From: Blasia pusilla
Taxonomy: Eukaryota > Marchantiophyta > Marchantiopsida > Blasiales
Reading direction: 5' to 3'
NCBI GenBank assembly: GCA_050084515.1
Contig: CM114273.1
Coordinates: 18,662,001-18,726,000, forward strand
Length of the DNA: 64,000 bases
Shown: positions 22,657 to 34,439 of the stretch, piece by piece
Layout: the number at the start of each line of letters is the position of its first letter
Position numbering within the stretch: the stretch's first letter is position 1
The notes under the pieces: model-generated
What the model was told of the DNA's origin: nothing
The model's input: the letters and a program-made list of their open reading frames with translations, nothing else
Databases searched by the model: none
Position numbers and translations under genes: made by a program

Positions 22657-24159
22657 TCAAAGTGGTTTGTTTAAAATACTTTGCACTTCTTTGAAGGATA
22701 GAATTGGTTGGTGGATTCCTACTCCTACCTCCGACTCTCTTAAAACTACAAGCAACACATAGTATATGTGCTTACAAGGGAAACACCTTTTTCCACTTGT
22801 CTCTCTTTGGACAAAGTCATCACATGAACATGTGGGAAAGCAACAGATGTGCACCACATACATTCCTTTGACACTTGAATTTACAGTGTTGTTCTTGACC
22901 CAATACATCCTTCCTATACCATTGCCACTCTAGTCATCTTTCGTGGCGATGATCTCCATTTTTGCCTCCCGAGCTGATGCAATTCGCTTTGCTCTCTCCA
23001 CGTTTGGCCTACACATTCTGTTTCTCTTCATCCCATTTCTAGACTCAAATAGAAATAGTGAATTGAGATCATCCACCTTCTCCGGGTACATGTTGACATC
23101 AATCTTGGGTTGAATACGAAATGAGAAGGTCTCTGTAATGCGAACATGCTCCAAAATTCCTCCGTCTACGAGTCTAAAACCGGCACTTGTAAGATTGTCC
23201 ACTTCATCTTGAGTGCAATTCGTACGTGCGGAAATGGGCCAAATCGTGGGGGTATTTCCTCGAGCTCCAATGGCAACCGGAAAAGACTTCCGAAAAGCGC
23301 AAGATTCATTTTGGCAAAATAATTACTTCAATTGATCCCCGGTCCTTGTGAAACGATCAAAGGTTTTGAGTCCCCACAATCCAGGCAGTGGTCGTCCAGT
23401 CCTTTTACATTTCTTATTTAGGAAAGTGTCGCATGCTCTCCTAATGCCATCAGATCCTGCCCTGCAAGTGCGTCTACGTCCAGGGTTGCTCCAAGATATA
23501 TGCCACCGTTTGAGGTTGCAATCCATCTCAATGACTGGAATCCCATACTGTTAAACCACCCCAGCGACCAGATGTTGTGAACTTCCAGCAACGGAGGGCT
23601 TTTGAAATAAAACATTCACTGATTTTGGAGAAGTTACTGCATCACGGATTTGGGAGCAATCCGGGGTCTCCAAATACCTGGACGGCGTGATTTACTCATC
23701 CAAATCAATCACCGGGTTTATTCCTCGATGCTGCCACTTCACCTACCTGAAGTCAAGATACTTATCTGGTCTCCACAAGTCTCGCTCGGACTGCTCTACC
23801 ACCATCTGTATGGGACGTCTTGAAACGCGCCCACAAATATCCCCACCAATGTGTACGTCTTGCTCGAGGGGAGTTCCTGCTATGCATCGGTTGAAGGCTT
23901 CCACATAGAGTTTCTCATCACCAGATCTCACAGCCGCCCTGACATAGAGCTCGTAGATTGAAGGCCCCCTTCCTTTTGTTATGCCTTTTGTGAGGAAGAT
24001 ATGGGATGCTGTAGACTGTAGCATTGCTCTTGCCTGGTCTTGTTGGCATGCCCCTATAAGTGAAATTCTTTGGCATGCTTGTGATGACCTCTAGGAGGAA
24101 TGAACACTTTCTGCTCCACTTGTGTTGGGGCATAGGGCATTTTCATGAATGTTCAATCC
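22657..24159 (-). pseudogene. E0 SWIM-domain transposase, last exon
   Basis: An acceptor TTGCAG precedes 24,159. The protein includes HIFLTKGITKGRGPSIYELY, AFNRCIAGTPLEQDVHIGGD, and after frame changes IDVNMYPEKVDDLNSLFLFE. It ends in the SWIM zinc finger: HICCFPTCSCDDFVQRETSG followed by CFPCKHIYYVLL, i.e. C-x-C-xn-C-x-H with all four ligands present. SWIM fingers occur at the C-terminus of MuDR/MULE transposases and bind DNA or protein. Stop at 22,657. At least three frameshifts or stops break the exon. Confidence 0.8.
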
Positions 24160-24239
24160 CTGCAACGACGGCAATGTGAGAAGGGAACCAAAATAGCTCC
24201 AAAGTCAGAGAAAAAAGCTACATGTCCGAACCAAACGGG

Positions 24240-24580
24240 TTACAAGTCAAAGGCATCCCATGAATGACTCTGCTACCCGTGGGGTCCCGATGTGTTGCAA
24301 TACCCAGGAACCACCTACTGCAACCCGTTTGATTCCGACGGGTTGCAAGAACCTTTGGCCACTCCGGGCTAGAAGATCCAAGTGCAAGTCATTTGAAACC
24401 CATCCGGGCCAAACTATTTGCAGGCCTTGTATACATGCGACTTGCATACTTGTATACGGGTTGCACCAACATTCTTGATGCAACCCGTCGGTTTTTGACC
24501 GGTTGCACACTCAAGCAACCCGTCCGTTTCCGACAGGTTGCACACTCGGGAAACCTGTCGCATCCGACAAGTTGCTTGGT
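24240..24580. repeat. Palindrome array in E0 transposase intron
   Basis: This intron (about 24,160-24,684) carries degenerate copies of the family palindrome, with half-sites such as GCAACCCGTCGG and CCGACGGGTTGC at about 24,320, 24,480, 24,510 and 24,550. Confidence 0.75.
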
Positions 24581-24684
24581 TTCTTTGGTTTGAAATCCCT
24601 ATAGTGCCCACGCTTCTCAATTTGAGCTGCAACTTTTCAAACAATTCTCAGCGTGAGCTCGACAAGACGAAATAGTGAACTCAC

Positions 24685-25087
24685 CTACCGCATGAAGTTT
24701 CCCCATTGTCTCATGTTGTGTTCTCTTATTCTCCTTGATGCAAGATTTGGTGTACCGGGTCACAAACTTTTGCCAATGGAAAGCATCCGACCTTTCCCTC
24801 TCTGGTTAAACCTCTCCACCCCATAACACTTCCCTGATAGAAATCCATCCAGGTTGTGCATTGTCCGCCATGAATCCATAAATTTGTGGAGGTAGCCTTT
24901 TGTTTTCCTTCACCACCTCCAATAAGAGTAACCAACACATCTTCAAATTGTCAACGTCTTCTACTTTTATCTCATAGACAAATATAGTTTTGAGTCCCTT
25001 CTCCACATGGTCGTAAACGTGAGTACCCATGGTCAACCATCCATTCAGCACTCTGTAGCAAATATCAAAGCTTACCCAGCTGCCGTA
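24685..25087 (-). pseudogene. E0 transposase catalytic-region exon, cut by E1
   Basis: Reading leftwards from 25,087: YGSWVSFDICYRVLNGWLTM, VEKGLKTIFVYEIKVEDVDN and QIYGFMADNAQPGWISIREV. The FM-x-D-NA segment followed by an IREV helix matches the second catalytic Asp region of MULE-type transposases, and SFD is the candidate first Asp. A donor GTGAGT ends the exon at 24,685. E1 is inserted between codons just upstream; the 9 bp before the insertion are GCTGCCGTA. Confidence 0.75.
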
Positions 25088-25165
25088 GGGGGCTGGTATT
25101 CTGGCAGGAGAGAGGAAGAGAGGAGAGGAAGAGAGGAAGATAGGAGAGTCTCTCTTAAAAAAAAA
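25088..25165 (+). repeat. E-family terminal sequence (GGGGGCTGGTATTCT end) of E1
   Basis: The terminal 20 bp, a purine tract AGAGGAAGAGAGGAGAGG and GAGAGTCTCTCTTAAAAAAA recur at 20,150, 37,627, 55,976 and, inverted, at 55,298. Confidence 0.85.
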
Positions 25166-25817
25166 GGGCCAAATCCACCTCCTCTCTTCAAAATTTTTTG
25201 ACATATTTGAAATTTTTGTTTGCTTTCAAATTCATGAAATCTTTAGAAGAGAGTAGGTAGTGGTCCACATTCGGGCCTTAAGAAACCTCTTTTTTTGAGG
25301 GGGCGAGAAACAAGTAGACATCATAAGACCACTACAAACATTTTTCCATCACTCTCCATGTGAGCCTAAGTTTCTTAACATTGCCTGTCTTGGTCTACAA
25401 TAAGCAGTGCCCATGGGTATTTTTGTTGGAGGACCACCCGGATGCGCAACGGTACGATGGCAACCTCTCTTTTTGAAGGGATTGTTGCCTGCATCATGGC
25501 CAAAAGTAAAGAAGCCCGCCACAATGCGTCAGAAGTTGGTCTCACAGGGAAAGAGTCCGATCACTCAAGCAACCAACCTGTCGGAATCCGATAGCTTGCT
25601 TGGAAATGGTTAAAAAGTTGCAGTGGGCAAAAGCTTAAAGTTGCAACCCGTCAGAATCATACGGGTTGCAAAATTGTAATTCTGAGTAGCTAAAAGAACA
25701 CAATCCACAAGTCCAAAATTATTTTCCAGCAAACTTTTACAAAAACCATTATCGGTTGAAAAAATCTCGTCCTTTATTACCTCCGAAGGAACCCCGGAAA
25801 TATACATTTGACCTAGT

Positions 25818-26129
25818 CTATGATTTCTTCATCCTCAAAACAAATTTACTCCTAACTCTCCTAGGTTCCTGTACAAAAGGAATGTTCTGGGATACAAGTG
25901 GCTCCTCTGGCCGATTATAGACAGGGATCAAAAATGTTGGCGAATTCGAGAGCCTTGGCCCCCCCCTAGGTACACCATAACGGTCCCATGCAACCTGATT
26001 TGAGTCCCACCGCCTTCCTTGGCAGTATATCTTGTACGCTCTGCAATGTGACACCCATCCAGTATCAATATGTGCTCCGTCCTTGGTAATACCATGATGG
26101 CAATCCCACAGGTAGTAGGAATCCAACAC
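25818..26129 (-). pseudogene. Conserved 3' small ORF of the E family (E1 copy)
   Basis: About 100 codons downstream of the MTase gene recur in E1, E2, E3 and E4: LDSYYLWDCHHGITKDGAHI, DTGWVSHCRAYKIYCQGRRW, WDRYGVPRGGPRLSNSP and VYNRPEEPLVSQ. The other copies end with RSKFVDDEAEEIID and a stop; E1 is frameshifted there. A TTCTCTCAGAC acceptor-like site lies just before it. It could be an alternative last exon or a third small gene. I recognise no family. Confidence 0.5.
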
Positions 26130-26201
26130 GTCTGAGAGAAGAAAAGAAGCCTACGCCTTCTTTTACGAGTTGAGGGGAAGGTGCCAAAGTGAAGAAGCCC
26201 G

Positions 26202-26295
26202 CCAGACTGCCTCTTAAGTTGGACCAGTTGCCAGACTGCCTCTTAAGTCCGACCAGTTGCTTGACTGCCTCTTAAGTCCGACCAGTTGCTTGACT
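26202..26295. repeat. Short tandem repeat, about 34-bp unit, three copies
   Basis: GACTGCCTCTTAAGT followed by C/G-GACCAGTTGC occurs three times in a row in the E1 3' region. Other copies of the element have it once, so it is a local expansion. Confidence 0.75.
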
Positions 26296-26578
26296 GGCCG
26301 CTGGTCAAAAAGTGAAAAGTTGCAAGCCGTGGGAATCCGACGGGTTGCAAAATAGAAGTCCGCGGAGTACATAGACGATCACATTCGAAAAGACATAAAA
26401 GATAATCAGAAAAATTTTAGAAACACCACCATCGTTCGAAAAAATCTTCTCCTTTATTACATTTGAAAGAAGCTTGGAACTGTACATTTGATCTATTCTA
26501 TGAAATCTTTTGCGTCATCATCAAATAACTCCCTATTCCAAACGCTGCAGTCAAGCTGGGTCCTTGAGTTCTTTGAAC

Positions 26579-27083
26579 TCACTCGTCATTGTCCGAGAGC
26601 TCTTCCAAAATTACTTTTGGCCTTGCCCTTCCGATTTTCGGAATCGTTGGAAGTGACGATGGTGTCACTACCAATGGTGGGTCTCGAATCGGAGCTCTTG
26701 GCTTCGGTGGAGAGTTGTACGCCCCAATGAGCCTCTCGTAATCTGCCTTTGCCTCCTTGGTCCAACAATTCCTGCCTTCCCTCGAGGCAGAGAATGTTCC
26801 TGCCACTCTGCCAGGCGCCCTCGATACTTGCCCCTGAAACTCCCACTAAGTCGAACACCAAGTCACCCGGCCTTGAGCAGAGCTCGATGAGCGTTTGCAT
26901 CAGGGCTGGCAACTTTTCCCTTCCTCCAAGAAGTGGGGTACCGTCTTGTATGTAAATTCCGGGGGAATTGTACAAACTATCTAAGCTGTACCCATCTGAG
27001 CATGGATCCACAGGATCCTAGATCTTGAACACTTGGAAGTTGTGCTCGGGCCGAACGAAGCAATAAACGTAGGAGTGGTCCAT
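26579..27083 (-). pseudogene. E1 ParB-MTase exon 4 (methyltransferase motif I half)
   Basis: It starts at ATGGACCACTCC (27,083); the acceptor AG has mutated to AT. The protein runs through VDPCSDGYSLDSLYNSPGIY, LMQTLIELCSRPGDLVFDLV and GVSGASIEGAWQSGRNILCL, the Rossmann motif I region of beta-class amino methyltransferases. A frameshift after EGRQEL breaks the last third. It ends SDNDE-stop. Confidence 0.75.
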
Positions 27084-27194
27084 ATGTAAAGAAGCAGGTT
27101 GGAAACAATGTCAGCAACTTGGCATAATGTGCAACACGTCACCAAAGAACTCCGCTTGACCCTAGAGAACATTTTTTAAATACTAACATTGGAG

Positions 27195-27480
27195 CAACCT
27201 GTCAGAGTCCGACAGGTTGTTCTTGTCCATGACCAACCCAGAAGGAAGAGCGACAGGTTCTTTTAGAAAGCGGCCCATGCTTGGCCGAGAGAAACCCGTC
27301 GCTTCCGACGGGTTGCGGCTTTACCGAAACACAGGAAAAACCATAAGCGGTGGTATCGTTTCCCCTGTGTTTCAGGAAAGATGCAACTCGCCGAAAGCGA
27401 CAAGTTGCTCTCGGCCAAGCATGGGGCTGCTAAGCCAAAGAACTCGCCGCTCCGACGGGTTGCTTGCTTACGGACAAAAA
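27195..27480. repeat. Palindrome array in E1 MTase intron 3
   Basis: Four or five palindromes with half-sites CAACCTGTCGG, CAACCCGTCGC and similar occupy the intron between exons 3 and 4 (27,084-27,524). E2, E3 and E4 have an array in the same intron. Confidence 0.8.
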
Positions 27481-27524
27481 CAACGTCGGAGATATACAAT
27501 CTGGAGACAGGAATAGAGCCTTAC

Positions 27525-29535
27525 CTAAATTTGACTCGTAGCGGATCGGAGTGGGTACTCGTTCTTGATGATCCATGATTGCGCCGTCCTCCACTTCAGC
27601 AACCTCTTGACGCACTGGAGGATGAAAAGCTCATCCTCGCTCCCTCCAGTCAAAACTAAGAAGCAGCCCCTGTCACTCAGATAAGCGTCTGCAAAGGAAA
27701 ATAGGAGCGCGATCTGGTCATAAGAAAGGGGAACATTCCAGTCTGGTACCCCGTCCGATGGATTCTCGTCCCACAATCACAACCCCGAGGGAAAATCAGC
27801 GATCAATAGATCCACAACCACCTCTTCGACCACTCCATGCCCGTTTTGTTGAAGCTTCCATCCCAGCATTGTCAATTTATCAATGGCGGGTGTCGACGCT
27901 TGAGAACTGAAACTTTTCAGCTCATCCAATAAATTCGTGAACTGAAGGAGGACGCTTGTCTGGGTCGTTGTTTCTCTATGTCTTCCCAAGGATGATGGAT
28001 TGTATTCTCCCTGGGGCAACCTTGGCGCCTCTCGCTTCCGCTTCTCCCGAGTCTGCGGTCGGCTTGTCGGGGTCTCTATGACCTCAGACTCTGGTGGGGT
28101 TTTTTTTCGCAGAGGACTTGGTCCGATCCTCTCTCCCGCTCGCCCGGACGATTACTGCTCTGGCCTTGAATCTTCAGCCTCTCTTTGGGAAGACTCGGCC
28201 TCGGAATTCTTCCCTCCCCTCGCCTTGCCTTTGAGACCCGTTGTGGATTTATCTTTGGCTGTGCCGACCTTGGAAGCCAACAGCGCTGTCTCGAGGGGTT
28301 GCTCTTCCGCATCTCCTTCGAAGAAGTCTTCAGGCTGCACAAAATTGGGGATGTCGTCCCGTCCTACGGCCACTGCATCATGAAGCACGCGTAAATCTTT
28401 CTCGGTAAAGTCCTCAAGGTCGTTGAAGTCCAGCCAAATCGGGCAATTCTCCACCTCCCAATCAGACATGTGCTGAGCCATCTCCATGTTGTACATGGAG
28501 AATGTCTCTCCATCAAGCGGAGAAGCCCACAATTTGCAGGCTGCCGGTATTTTCCGCTAGTTACCTGCATTCTTACAATGGATGAGGAACCTGAAGACCA
28601 TCCGTTGGGCAGCTCTTTGTCCAATTGAATCGGCCGCCTGCTCCTGAAGATCTCGCTTCTTCTTTGCAAGATCCCTTTTGTTCCCCTCGATTTCTTTGTC
28701 AAGGTCTGCTTGAGGGAGGACGCAATCCTTGAACATCGTCTTGAAACCTGGGTTTTTGATGGGCTTGTCCCAGATGTCATCGAGCCAAAGCTCAAAATCT
28801 ACAGCACTTTCCAGGTTTGCTTCATCCGGAATGGGCTCTATTCTTTTGAGCTCCGCTTGGAGACCGTCTAGCATGGACTTCCCGATAAGCCGCAACGCGT
28901 CCCAGAAAGACCATTCGTGGAGCCAATGGGAGATCAATGGATCAGACACACCCGGAGGATGGTGTGCCGCCCTCTTCTAAGCCTCTGTGCCCTCGAGACT
29001 GATTTTCATCAGTCGGATTCTTCTAAACTCGCTTATTCCAGACAACGCAAACCGATGCACGCGATCGAGGGACACTTTCACCCCAATCCGACCTTGCGGA
29101 TCTTCATCCCTTTTCTGCTGGCGCTTGATAATCGCCTTCAGCTCCTTGTAAAACTCTTGACCAAGTTTGGGGTTGAGAATGCTGATGTAGCGCTACATCT
29201 TGCTTGCCATGTACTTCGTGGCTGCAGATACTGCAGCTTGGATGAATTTCGCGCGCTCAGACCCAGATACTTTCTCCCTCCGCTCTAGCTCCAATGCAAC
29301 GCTCTTTTTCGCAGCCTGTATCTTCGACCAGCAAAGGATTGTGATGGCTGCATCTTGGGAAACAAACTTATTTGCCCAAGTCTTCTTTTTGATCTGTGCA
29401 CCCTTTACAAGCATCTGCTTTACCAGGGCGTCGCCCAAGAACCCCTTGTACTCTGCCAGGTCCATCGTAAGCACCTTCTTCACCCGATCGCAATCCTGGA
29501 TCCAGTGGTGGGTGACATTCCCCCCCGATACAATC
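27525..29535 (-). pseudogene. E1 ParB-MTase exon 3 (helical region plus motif IV half)
   Basis: An exon of about 2 kb opens after ATGTGCAG at 29,535 with IVSGGNVTHHWIQDCDRVKK, then GFLGDALVKQMLVKGAQIKK and a long helical middle (VSDPLISHWLHEWSFWDALR). A Lys/Glu-rich linker and KSTTGLKGKARGGKNSEAES follow. The C-terminal 100 residues contain VDLLIADFPSGL, aligned with the catalytic DPPY motif IV of amino methyltransferases, then QIALLFSFADAYLSDRGCFL. The donor GTAAGG is at 27,524. Several frameshifts and stops are present, for example near 28,558. Confidence 0.75.
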
Positions 29536-29579
29536 CTGCACATCCAAACTCAACATAAGAAAATTTGTAAGGTTCATGG

Positions 29580-30390
29580 GTTCTTGTAACTTGTCGGACT
29601 CCGACGGGTCGTCACAGCTCAAGGTCGGATTCTAGCAACGAGCTAAATTATGCAACCCGTCGGGTTCCGACGGATTGCATTCAGATTTGTGAATGCCTAG
29701 TTTCAACCCGTCGGATTCCGACGGGTTGTCAGATAGTCCGTATCAAAAGTGAACATAGCAACCCGTTGAAGTCCGACAGGTTATGCAATTGCAATGAAAG
29801 CTGCAATTTGACGCGAAAAAGGTAGCTTCCAACTTCCGAATGCAACTTGTCGGACTTCGACGAGTTGCTTTCGGCCAAAAACATAAAAAAAACCTCCAAA
29901 AATAGCTTCAAGTCAAGCAACTCGTTGGACTCTGACGAGTTGCTTTGGGCCAAAAACATACTAAATGTGTGGTCAGTCGAACAACTCGTCGGAGTCCGAC
30001 GAGTTGCTTTCTTCAATATACATCCAAAAAAGGCGGCGAGTCGAGCAACTCGTCGGACTCCGACGAGTTGCTTTCTTCAATATATATCCAAAGAATACGG
30101 CCTGTTGAGCAACTCATCGGACTCCGACGAGTTGCTTTGGGCCAAAAATATACTAAACCTGTGGTCAGTCGAACAACTCGTCGGACTCCGATGAGTTGCT
30201 TTCGGCCAAAAACATCCTAACCCATTCATCAATCGAGCAACTCGTTGGAGTCCGACGAGTTGCTTTCGGCCAAAAAAATCCTAACCCATTCATCAATCAA
30301 GCAACTCGTCGGAGTCCGACGAGTTGCGTTTGGCCAAAAACATCCCAAAAATAGTGGCGACTCAAACAACTTGTCGGAGTCCGACGGTTT
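29580..30390. repeat. Palindrome array in E1 MTase intron 2
   Basis: This intron (30,409-29,536) contains 13 palindromes. From about 29,840 they are regularly spaced, about 60-66 bp apart, with connector GCTTTCGGCCAAAAACAT. The arm is GCAACTCGTCGGA here rather than GCAACCCGTCGGA. Ten of 13 centres read GANTC. The array is tandem-like, but spacers are homologous to one another. Confidence 0.9.
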
Positions 30391-30409
30391 GCAGCAAGAA
30401 GAAACTTAC

Positions 30410-30882
30410 GTGTTCATGGCATGCATGGCCATCTCCACCGTCGCCATGTGATGAGGGTATGGATAAATGACCACTGCCTTCACGCAAAAATGTGCCTCCA
30501 AGGAGTTTGGGCGCTCCTCTGCAAACTTTGTCCACGCCATGAACCTGTGATTTCCATCCCAGATGAAGAAATGCAGATTCCTCATCCAGCTGAATTCCGT
30601 CCCCTCTACTTGCCTTCTAAAATCCTGGTCACTCATCCTCCAGAATGTGTCGAGCTTTTCCAAGTCCTCCTCCATAACCAGCGCTTGGGTTCCATGTTCA
30701 TCGTAAGGCTGAACATAGAGCGGAGGGAAGCTGTGGACGTAGGATGCTGTCGTTGCCGATTGTTTGAGCTTCGCGATATCCTCGTCGGACTGAATTTCGC
30801 AGACGTACTCCATTGTCCGCAATCGGCAGAGTGGAATTCCCGGAGCATTCTGGCCCTCCATCAGTGCCATCTGCTTTACCAC
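30410..30882 (-). pseudogene. E1 ParB-MTase exon 2 (ParB/sulfiredoxin-like domain)
   Basis: It is open for its full length: VVKQMALMEGQNAPGIPLCR, EIQSDEDIAKLKQSA, PPLYVQPYDEHGTQALVMEE, LEKLDTFWRMSDQDFRRQVE and FIWDGNHRFMAWTKFAEERP, ending MAMHAMNT before GTAAGT. D-G-N-H-R is the signature of the ParB N-terminal/sulfiredoxin fold, where it contributes to a nucleotide (CTP/ATP) or DNA-processing site. In bacteria and phages this fold is often fused to DNA methyltransferases. This is the best preserved ParB exon in the window. Confidence 0.75.
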
Positions 30883-30980
30883 CTATCAGAACCGGGACAA
30901 GATCAGTAAGCTACACTAAATTGCCAATGAATTGCAAGATGGGCCTTCACATAATTCAAAAAACCCAGATCCTCTCTTAC

Positions 30981-31610
30981 CCGCTCGAAGATTGGGTTGG
31001 TTTCTTGACCAGCCAACTTGTCTGAGACAGCAGCTGGCAAGTCCATTGGGAACTCGTCGATCTGATAGAGGTCGATTTCTTCCGCCGGGCTTGGAGACGA
31101 GGATGACCGCTCTCCTGCTTCTTCGGCAATGTCCACCATCTCCATGCTGGCGGTCCTCATGACCTCATCGTCTGTGATTTGAAATTCGGTCGTTTCCGCT
31201 TTATTGATTGTGTCCCCGGACTTCATCGGGGACATTTCCCGCATCTCAACACTTTCGGTTGGACGAGCAGGGCTGTCGTCGATGGCTATTTCTTTTTCCC
31301 TCCTCGCTTTACCCAATTCTGCTCACCTCACCGACGCGTCCAGACGCTTCTTTTCTCGCTTTTAGTCGGCGATCCTTTTCTTCAAGGCCTGCGACATCTA
31401 AGCCTCTGCGTTCTGTTTATCGAGCGTCTCTTGTACACGTTTCGCAAGAAGCTCATGGTTGTGCATCTCCGTTTCCCTTTCTTGCTCCTTGATTTCCTGC
31501 TGCCTTATCTCATTTGCCGAACGAGGCCCTGGAGATGGTGACGTAGGAGTCCTAATGGACTTTGGAGTGAAGCTCCCAGACTTGTTTGCTTGAGCTTTTT
31601 TCCTCGTCAT
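30981..31610 (-). pseudogene. E1 ParB-MTase exon 1 (coiled coil)
   Basis: The first ATG (31,610) gives MTRKKAQANKSGSFTPKSIR. A charged heptad region follows (EIRQQEIKEQERETEMHNHE, LAKRVQETLDKQNAEA), predicted coiled coil. An acidic segment with SVEMREMSPMKSGD and EIDLYQIDEFPMDLPAAVSD comes next. The donor GTAAGAG is at 30,980. Three in-frame stops lie around 31,397-31,319. Confidence 0.75.
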
Positions 31611-31865
31611 TTTTCCCGGAAATGCCTCCACCTATGTCCACGATGAATCGCTTGATCAGTCGCCTTGCTGATGTCAATATGAGTCGCCTTGATGGGTAGC
31701 TCGAATCGTCTCACGATCGTTCGGTCAAACCCTCTCGCTCTCGTTCGCTTGTATCGTCTCGCGATGACTCGCAGTCTGAAATGCCCCTTGGTATCTGATC
31801 AGCTACTACACGGGAGAGCAATGGAGATCGCGAAATGAGAAATTGGAAATGAGCGATTTCTCCCC

Positions 31866-31873
31866 TGTTTATA
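31866..31873 (-). promoter_or_regulatory. TATA-like box of E1 ParB-MTase gene
   Basis: On the minus strand the sequence is AAGTATAAACAG. E0 (34,953) and E3 (48,540) have TATAAATA in the same context after CTAGAAAAG. Confidence 0.65.
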
Positions 31874-31944
31874 CTTTTCTAGCCGTTGGGTCGCGTCGTC
31901 CTTTCGACGACGACATGCCGGCCATTACGGAAGTCAAGACGTGA

Positions 31945-32645
31945 AAAATGGCAACCCGTCGGAGTCCAACAGGTTGCGCGCCTCCGCCGTCCTAGGAAGA
32001 TAACGCGAGGTGCGCGAGCAACCCGTCGGAGACCGACAAGTTGAGCGCCTCCGCCGTCTTCAGACAAGAACGCGAGGTACCCGTGCAACCCGTCGGAGAT
32101 TGACAGGTTGCGCGCCTCCGCCGTCTTTGGATAAGAACGGGACGTACCCGCGAAACCCGTCGGAGACTGTTGGGTTGCACGCTTCCCTCGTCAAGGGTTA
32201 ACAACGTGGGCTTCCCGTCGGAGGCCGACAGGTTGCACGCTTCCTTCATGTAAGCAAAACAAGGCGAGGCCCTTGCGCAACCCGTCGGAGGGCGACGGGT
32301 TGCACGCCTGCCGTCTTTGGGCAAGAAGGTGCGGCACCCGCAAAACTCATCGGGAACAGACGGTTTGCACGCTTCCTTCATGTAAGTGTTACACCGTGAG
32401 ATAATTGGACAACCTGTCTGATGCCAACGGGTTGCAAGCCTCCGCCATCTTCGGGCAAGAAGGAGAGGTATCCGAGCAACTTGTCAGAGAGCGACGGGTT
32501 GCCAGCTTCGATCATGTTTGCATTTTAGAAGCGTTTTGTAAGGCAAAAGCGTGCAACCCGTCCGAAGCCGACGGGTTGCAGGCTTCGCTTAGCTTGGGTT
32601 AATAGTTGAGTTACTAGGACTCCGACGGGTTCCAACAAAATGAAG
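31945..32645. repeat. Palindrome array in E1 divergent promoter
   Basis: Eight to ten palindromes with half-sites GCAACCCGTCGGAG and CGACGGGTTGC are spaced about 60-70 bp apart, with GC-rich connectors (CGCCTCCGCCGTC). They separate the two gene starts. The same array is at 47,790-48,460 in E3. Confidence 0.85.
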
Positions 32646-32870
32646 TGTGCTTTGTAACCCACGTCTCTGCTTCCCAAATCCTATAATAGATTGCAACAGA
32701 ATTGAATCGATTGTAATAGAATTGAATCCATTGTGTTAGAAAATTTCACCTACCAAACTTCATCTTGTAAGTAAAATTCTGTGAGGAGTATCTGATTTCC
32801 TATTCACTACAAATTAAAATTCTCATTCTCATTCTCATTCTCACTCTCCTCCCGTACGAAATTTATGGGA

Positions 32871-34337
32871 ATGGATTGTGAAGCTCACTTGTGGCAGTCA
32901 TCTGGCGGCCCTTTCTCAATCAAAAATTGTTCGACCGCAAGCTCTTGAGTCTTTCATAGCAGTGGATGAAAATTTTCTCTCTGTTCGATTTCTTCTTCAA
33001 ATTGGAACCATCTTTGTATCAAAGGATGTTAGGGTGGACGGTACGGAGGACATAATAGGTGAGACAGTCCAGCCAGTGACTGCAAACCGTAAAGTATGGA
33101 ATCTCCTACCTCTAGCAAATGGTCAATACAGAGTTTACGGCCTGCCCCTGAATTCGTCTGTTTCCCAGGTAGACGGTCGAGAATTTCCTAGTGCTCCGAG
33201 CTCTACGTTTGCAACTCCTAGCTTAGTAGATCCGGCTTGGACTCCAACTTCACACGCTCGTAACAATGTTGTTCTTCCTGAAGAGATTCCGGATGTTATC
33301 AACCTTACTGGATCTGTCGGACACCAACCGGGCCCTCTGTCCGCCTACTCGTTCCTCTTGCGAGTATCAGGCAATAGTTTGCTTTCGTCTCTGGCCTTGA
33401 AAATGTTCAAGCACATTCTTGTCGACGAGCTGCCGCCCACGTACGATGGTAATTGCATTTTGGAGTTCCCTCCACTTGCTGCTCCTGCTCAAAAGAAAGA
33501 TGGAGGACTCCTGAAGGGTATGGACAGAAAGTCTGATTGTCATTGATGGTGCAGGCTTCAACGGACTAGTGCTTCAATTCCACATGGTCCTTGGATTATC
33601 TCCCGCCGCCAATGCGTTGGAGCCTTGGAATGTAGAAGTCCATCATGCCTGTATCTTGAGCACAACCGGCGAGTCAATACGTCGCAATCCCCCCCCCAAG
33701 AATGCAGAAACTCCATACGAGGTCGGTGCCACCATACTGCCGGGAGGCCATTGATGTCCTCATTGTCAAGCATCACCATTTTGCGTTGGAGCGTGTCCTG
33801 CCTACATATTTTTCATTGTCCACGACTTGGGCTCCACGTCAGAGTACACAAGGCTAGCAGTTCATGTTGGCTCCCACACTCATCCTGTGACCGATGCAAT
33901 TCAAAGACACATCAAGGAGGATGTGGCGAAGAAAGTAGCCGAGGTCTACAGAAACTCTCCGCAGTTTGAAGATGTGCAGGTTACTCTTATTGGAGGTGAT
34001 GAAGGAAAACAAAAGGCCACCTCTGAAAATTTATGGGTTCATGGCGGACAATGCACAACCTGGGTGGATTGCTATCCGGGAAGTGTTCTGGGGTGGAGAG
34101 GTTCAACCAGAGAGGGAAAGGTCGGATGCTACTCCAAAGGAGAATAAGAGGACAGAGCATGTCACTCTATTCCAACACTAGAAGGATAGCAAAACCTTGA
34201 AGCAGGCCATGGAATTCCAGGAAGAACTTCATGGGTGGTGGAGGAAGCATGTGATTGAGGGGAAGAACAAAGAGTTGTGCTCTTGGTTGAGTTGGTGGAC
34301 TGTACGTATGAGACAATGGGGAAACTTCATGCGGCAA
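32871..34337 (+). pseudogene. E1 transposase, first exon, internally deleted
   Basis: The ATG at 32,871 is followed by a 4-nt loss relative to E3, then an open stretch to 33,546: KLTCGSHLAALSQS, FIAVDENFLSVRFLLQIGTI, VSKDVRVDGTEDIIGETVQP. A cysteine cluster CPHC with CVGAC and HTHPV-type sequence (33,755-33,900) lies in another frame. At about 33,962 the sequence jumps from VAEVYRNSP directly to QFEDVQ. A few residues further on it reaches the FMADNAQPGWIAIREVFWGG block, so the first catalytic Asp region is deleted. The GTGAGT donor is at 34,338. It cannot encode an active enzyme. Confidence 0.7.
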
Positions 34338-34439
34338 GTGAGTTCACTATTTTGTCTTGTCAAGCTCACGCTGAGAATTGTTTGTAAAGTTGCAGCTCAA
34401 ATTAAGAAGCGTGGGAACTATAGGGATTTCAAACCGAAG

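Noticed and set aside
25818-26129. A SET or MORN-type domain in the conserved small ORF
   Set aside because: Isolated Tyr/Gly/Cys resemblances only; no ordered set of motif residues.
29847-30220. Repetitive protein (SDELLSAKNI / TRRTPTSCF repeats)
   Set aside because: These frames are translations of the palindrome array inside intron 2. The repeats come from the DNA palindrome and carry no independent coding signal. The same holds for similar frames near 32,000, 34,700, 42,900 and 48,200.
29840-30390. CRISPR-like array: regular palindromic repeats with short spacers
   Set aside because: The spacers are homologous to each other, repeat arms vary, the array sits in a spliced intron of a plant transposon gene, and no cas-like gene is present.
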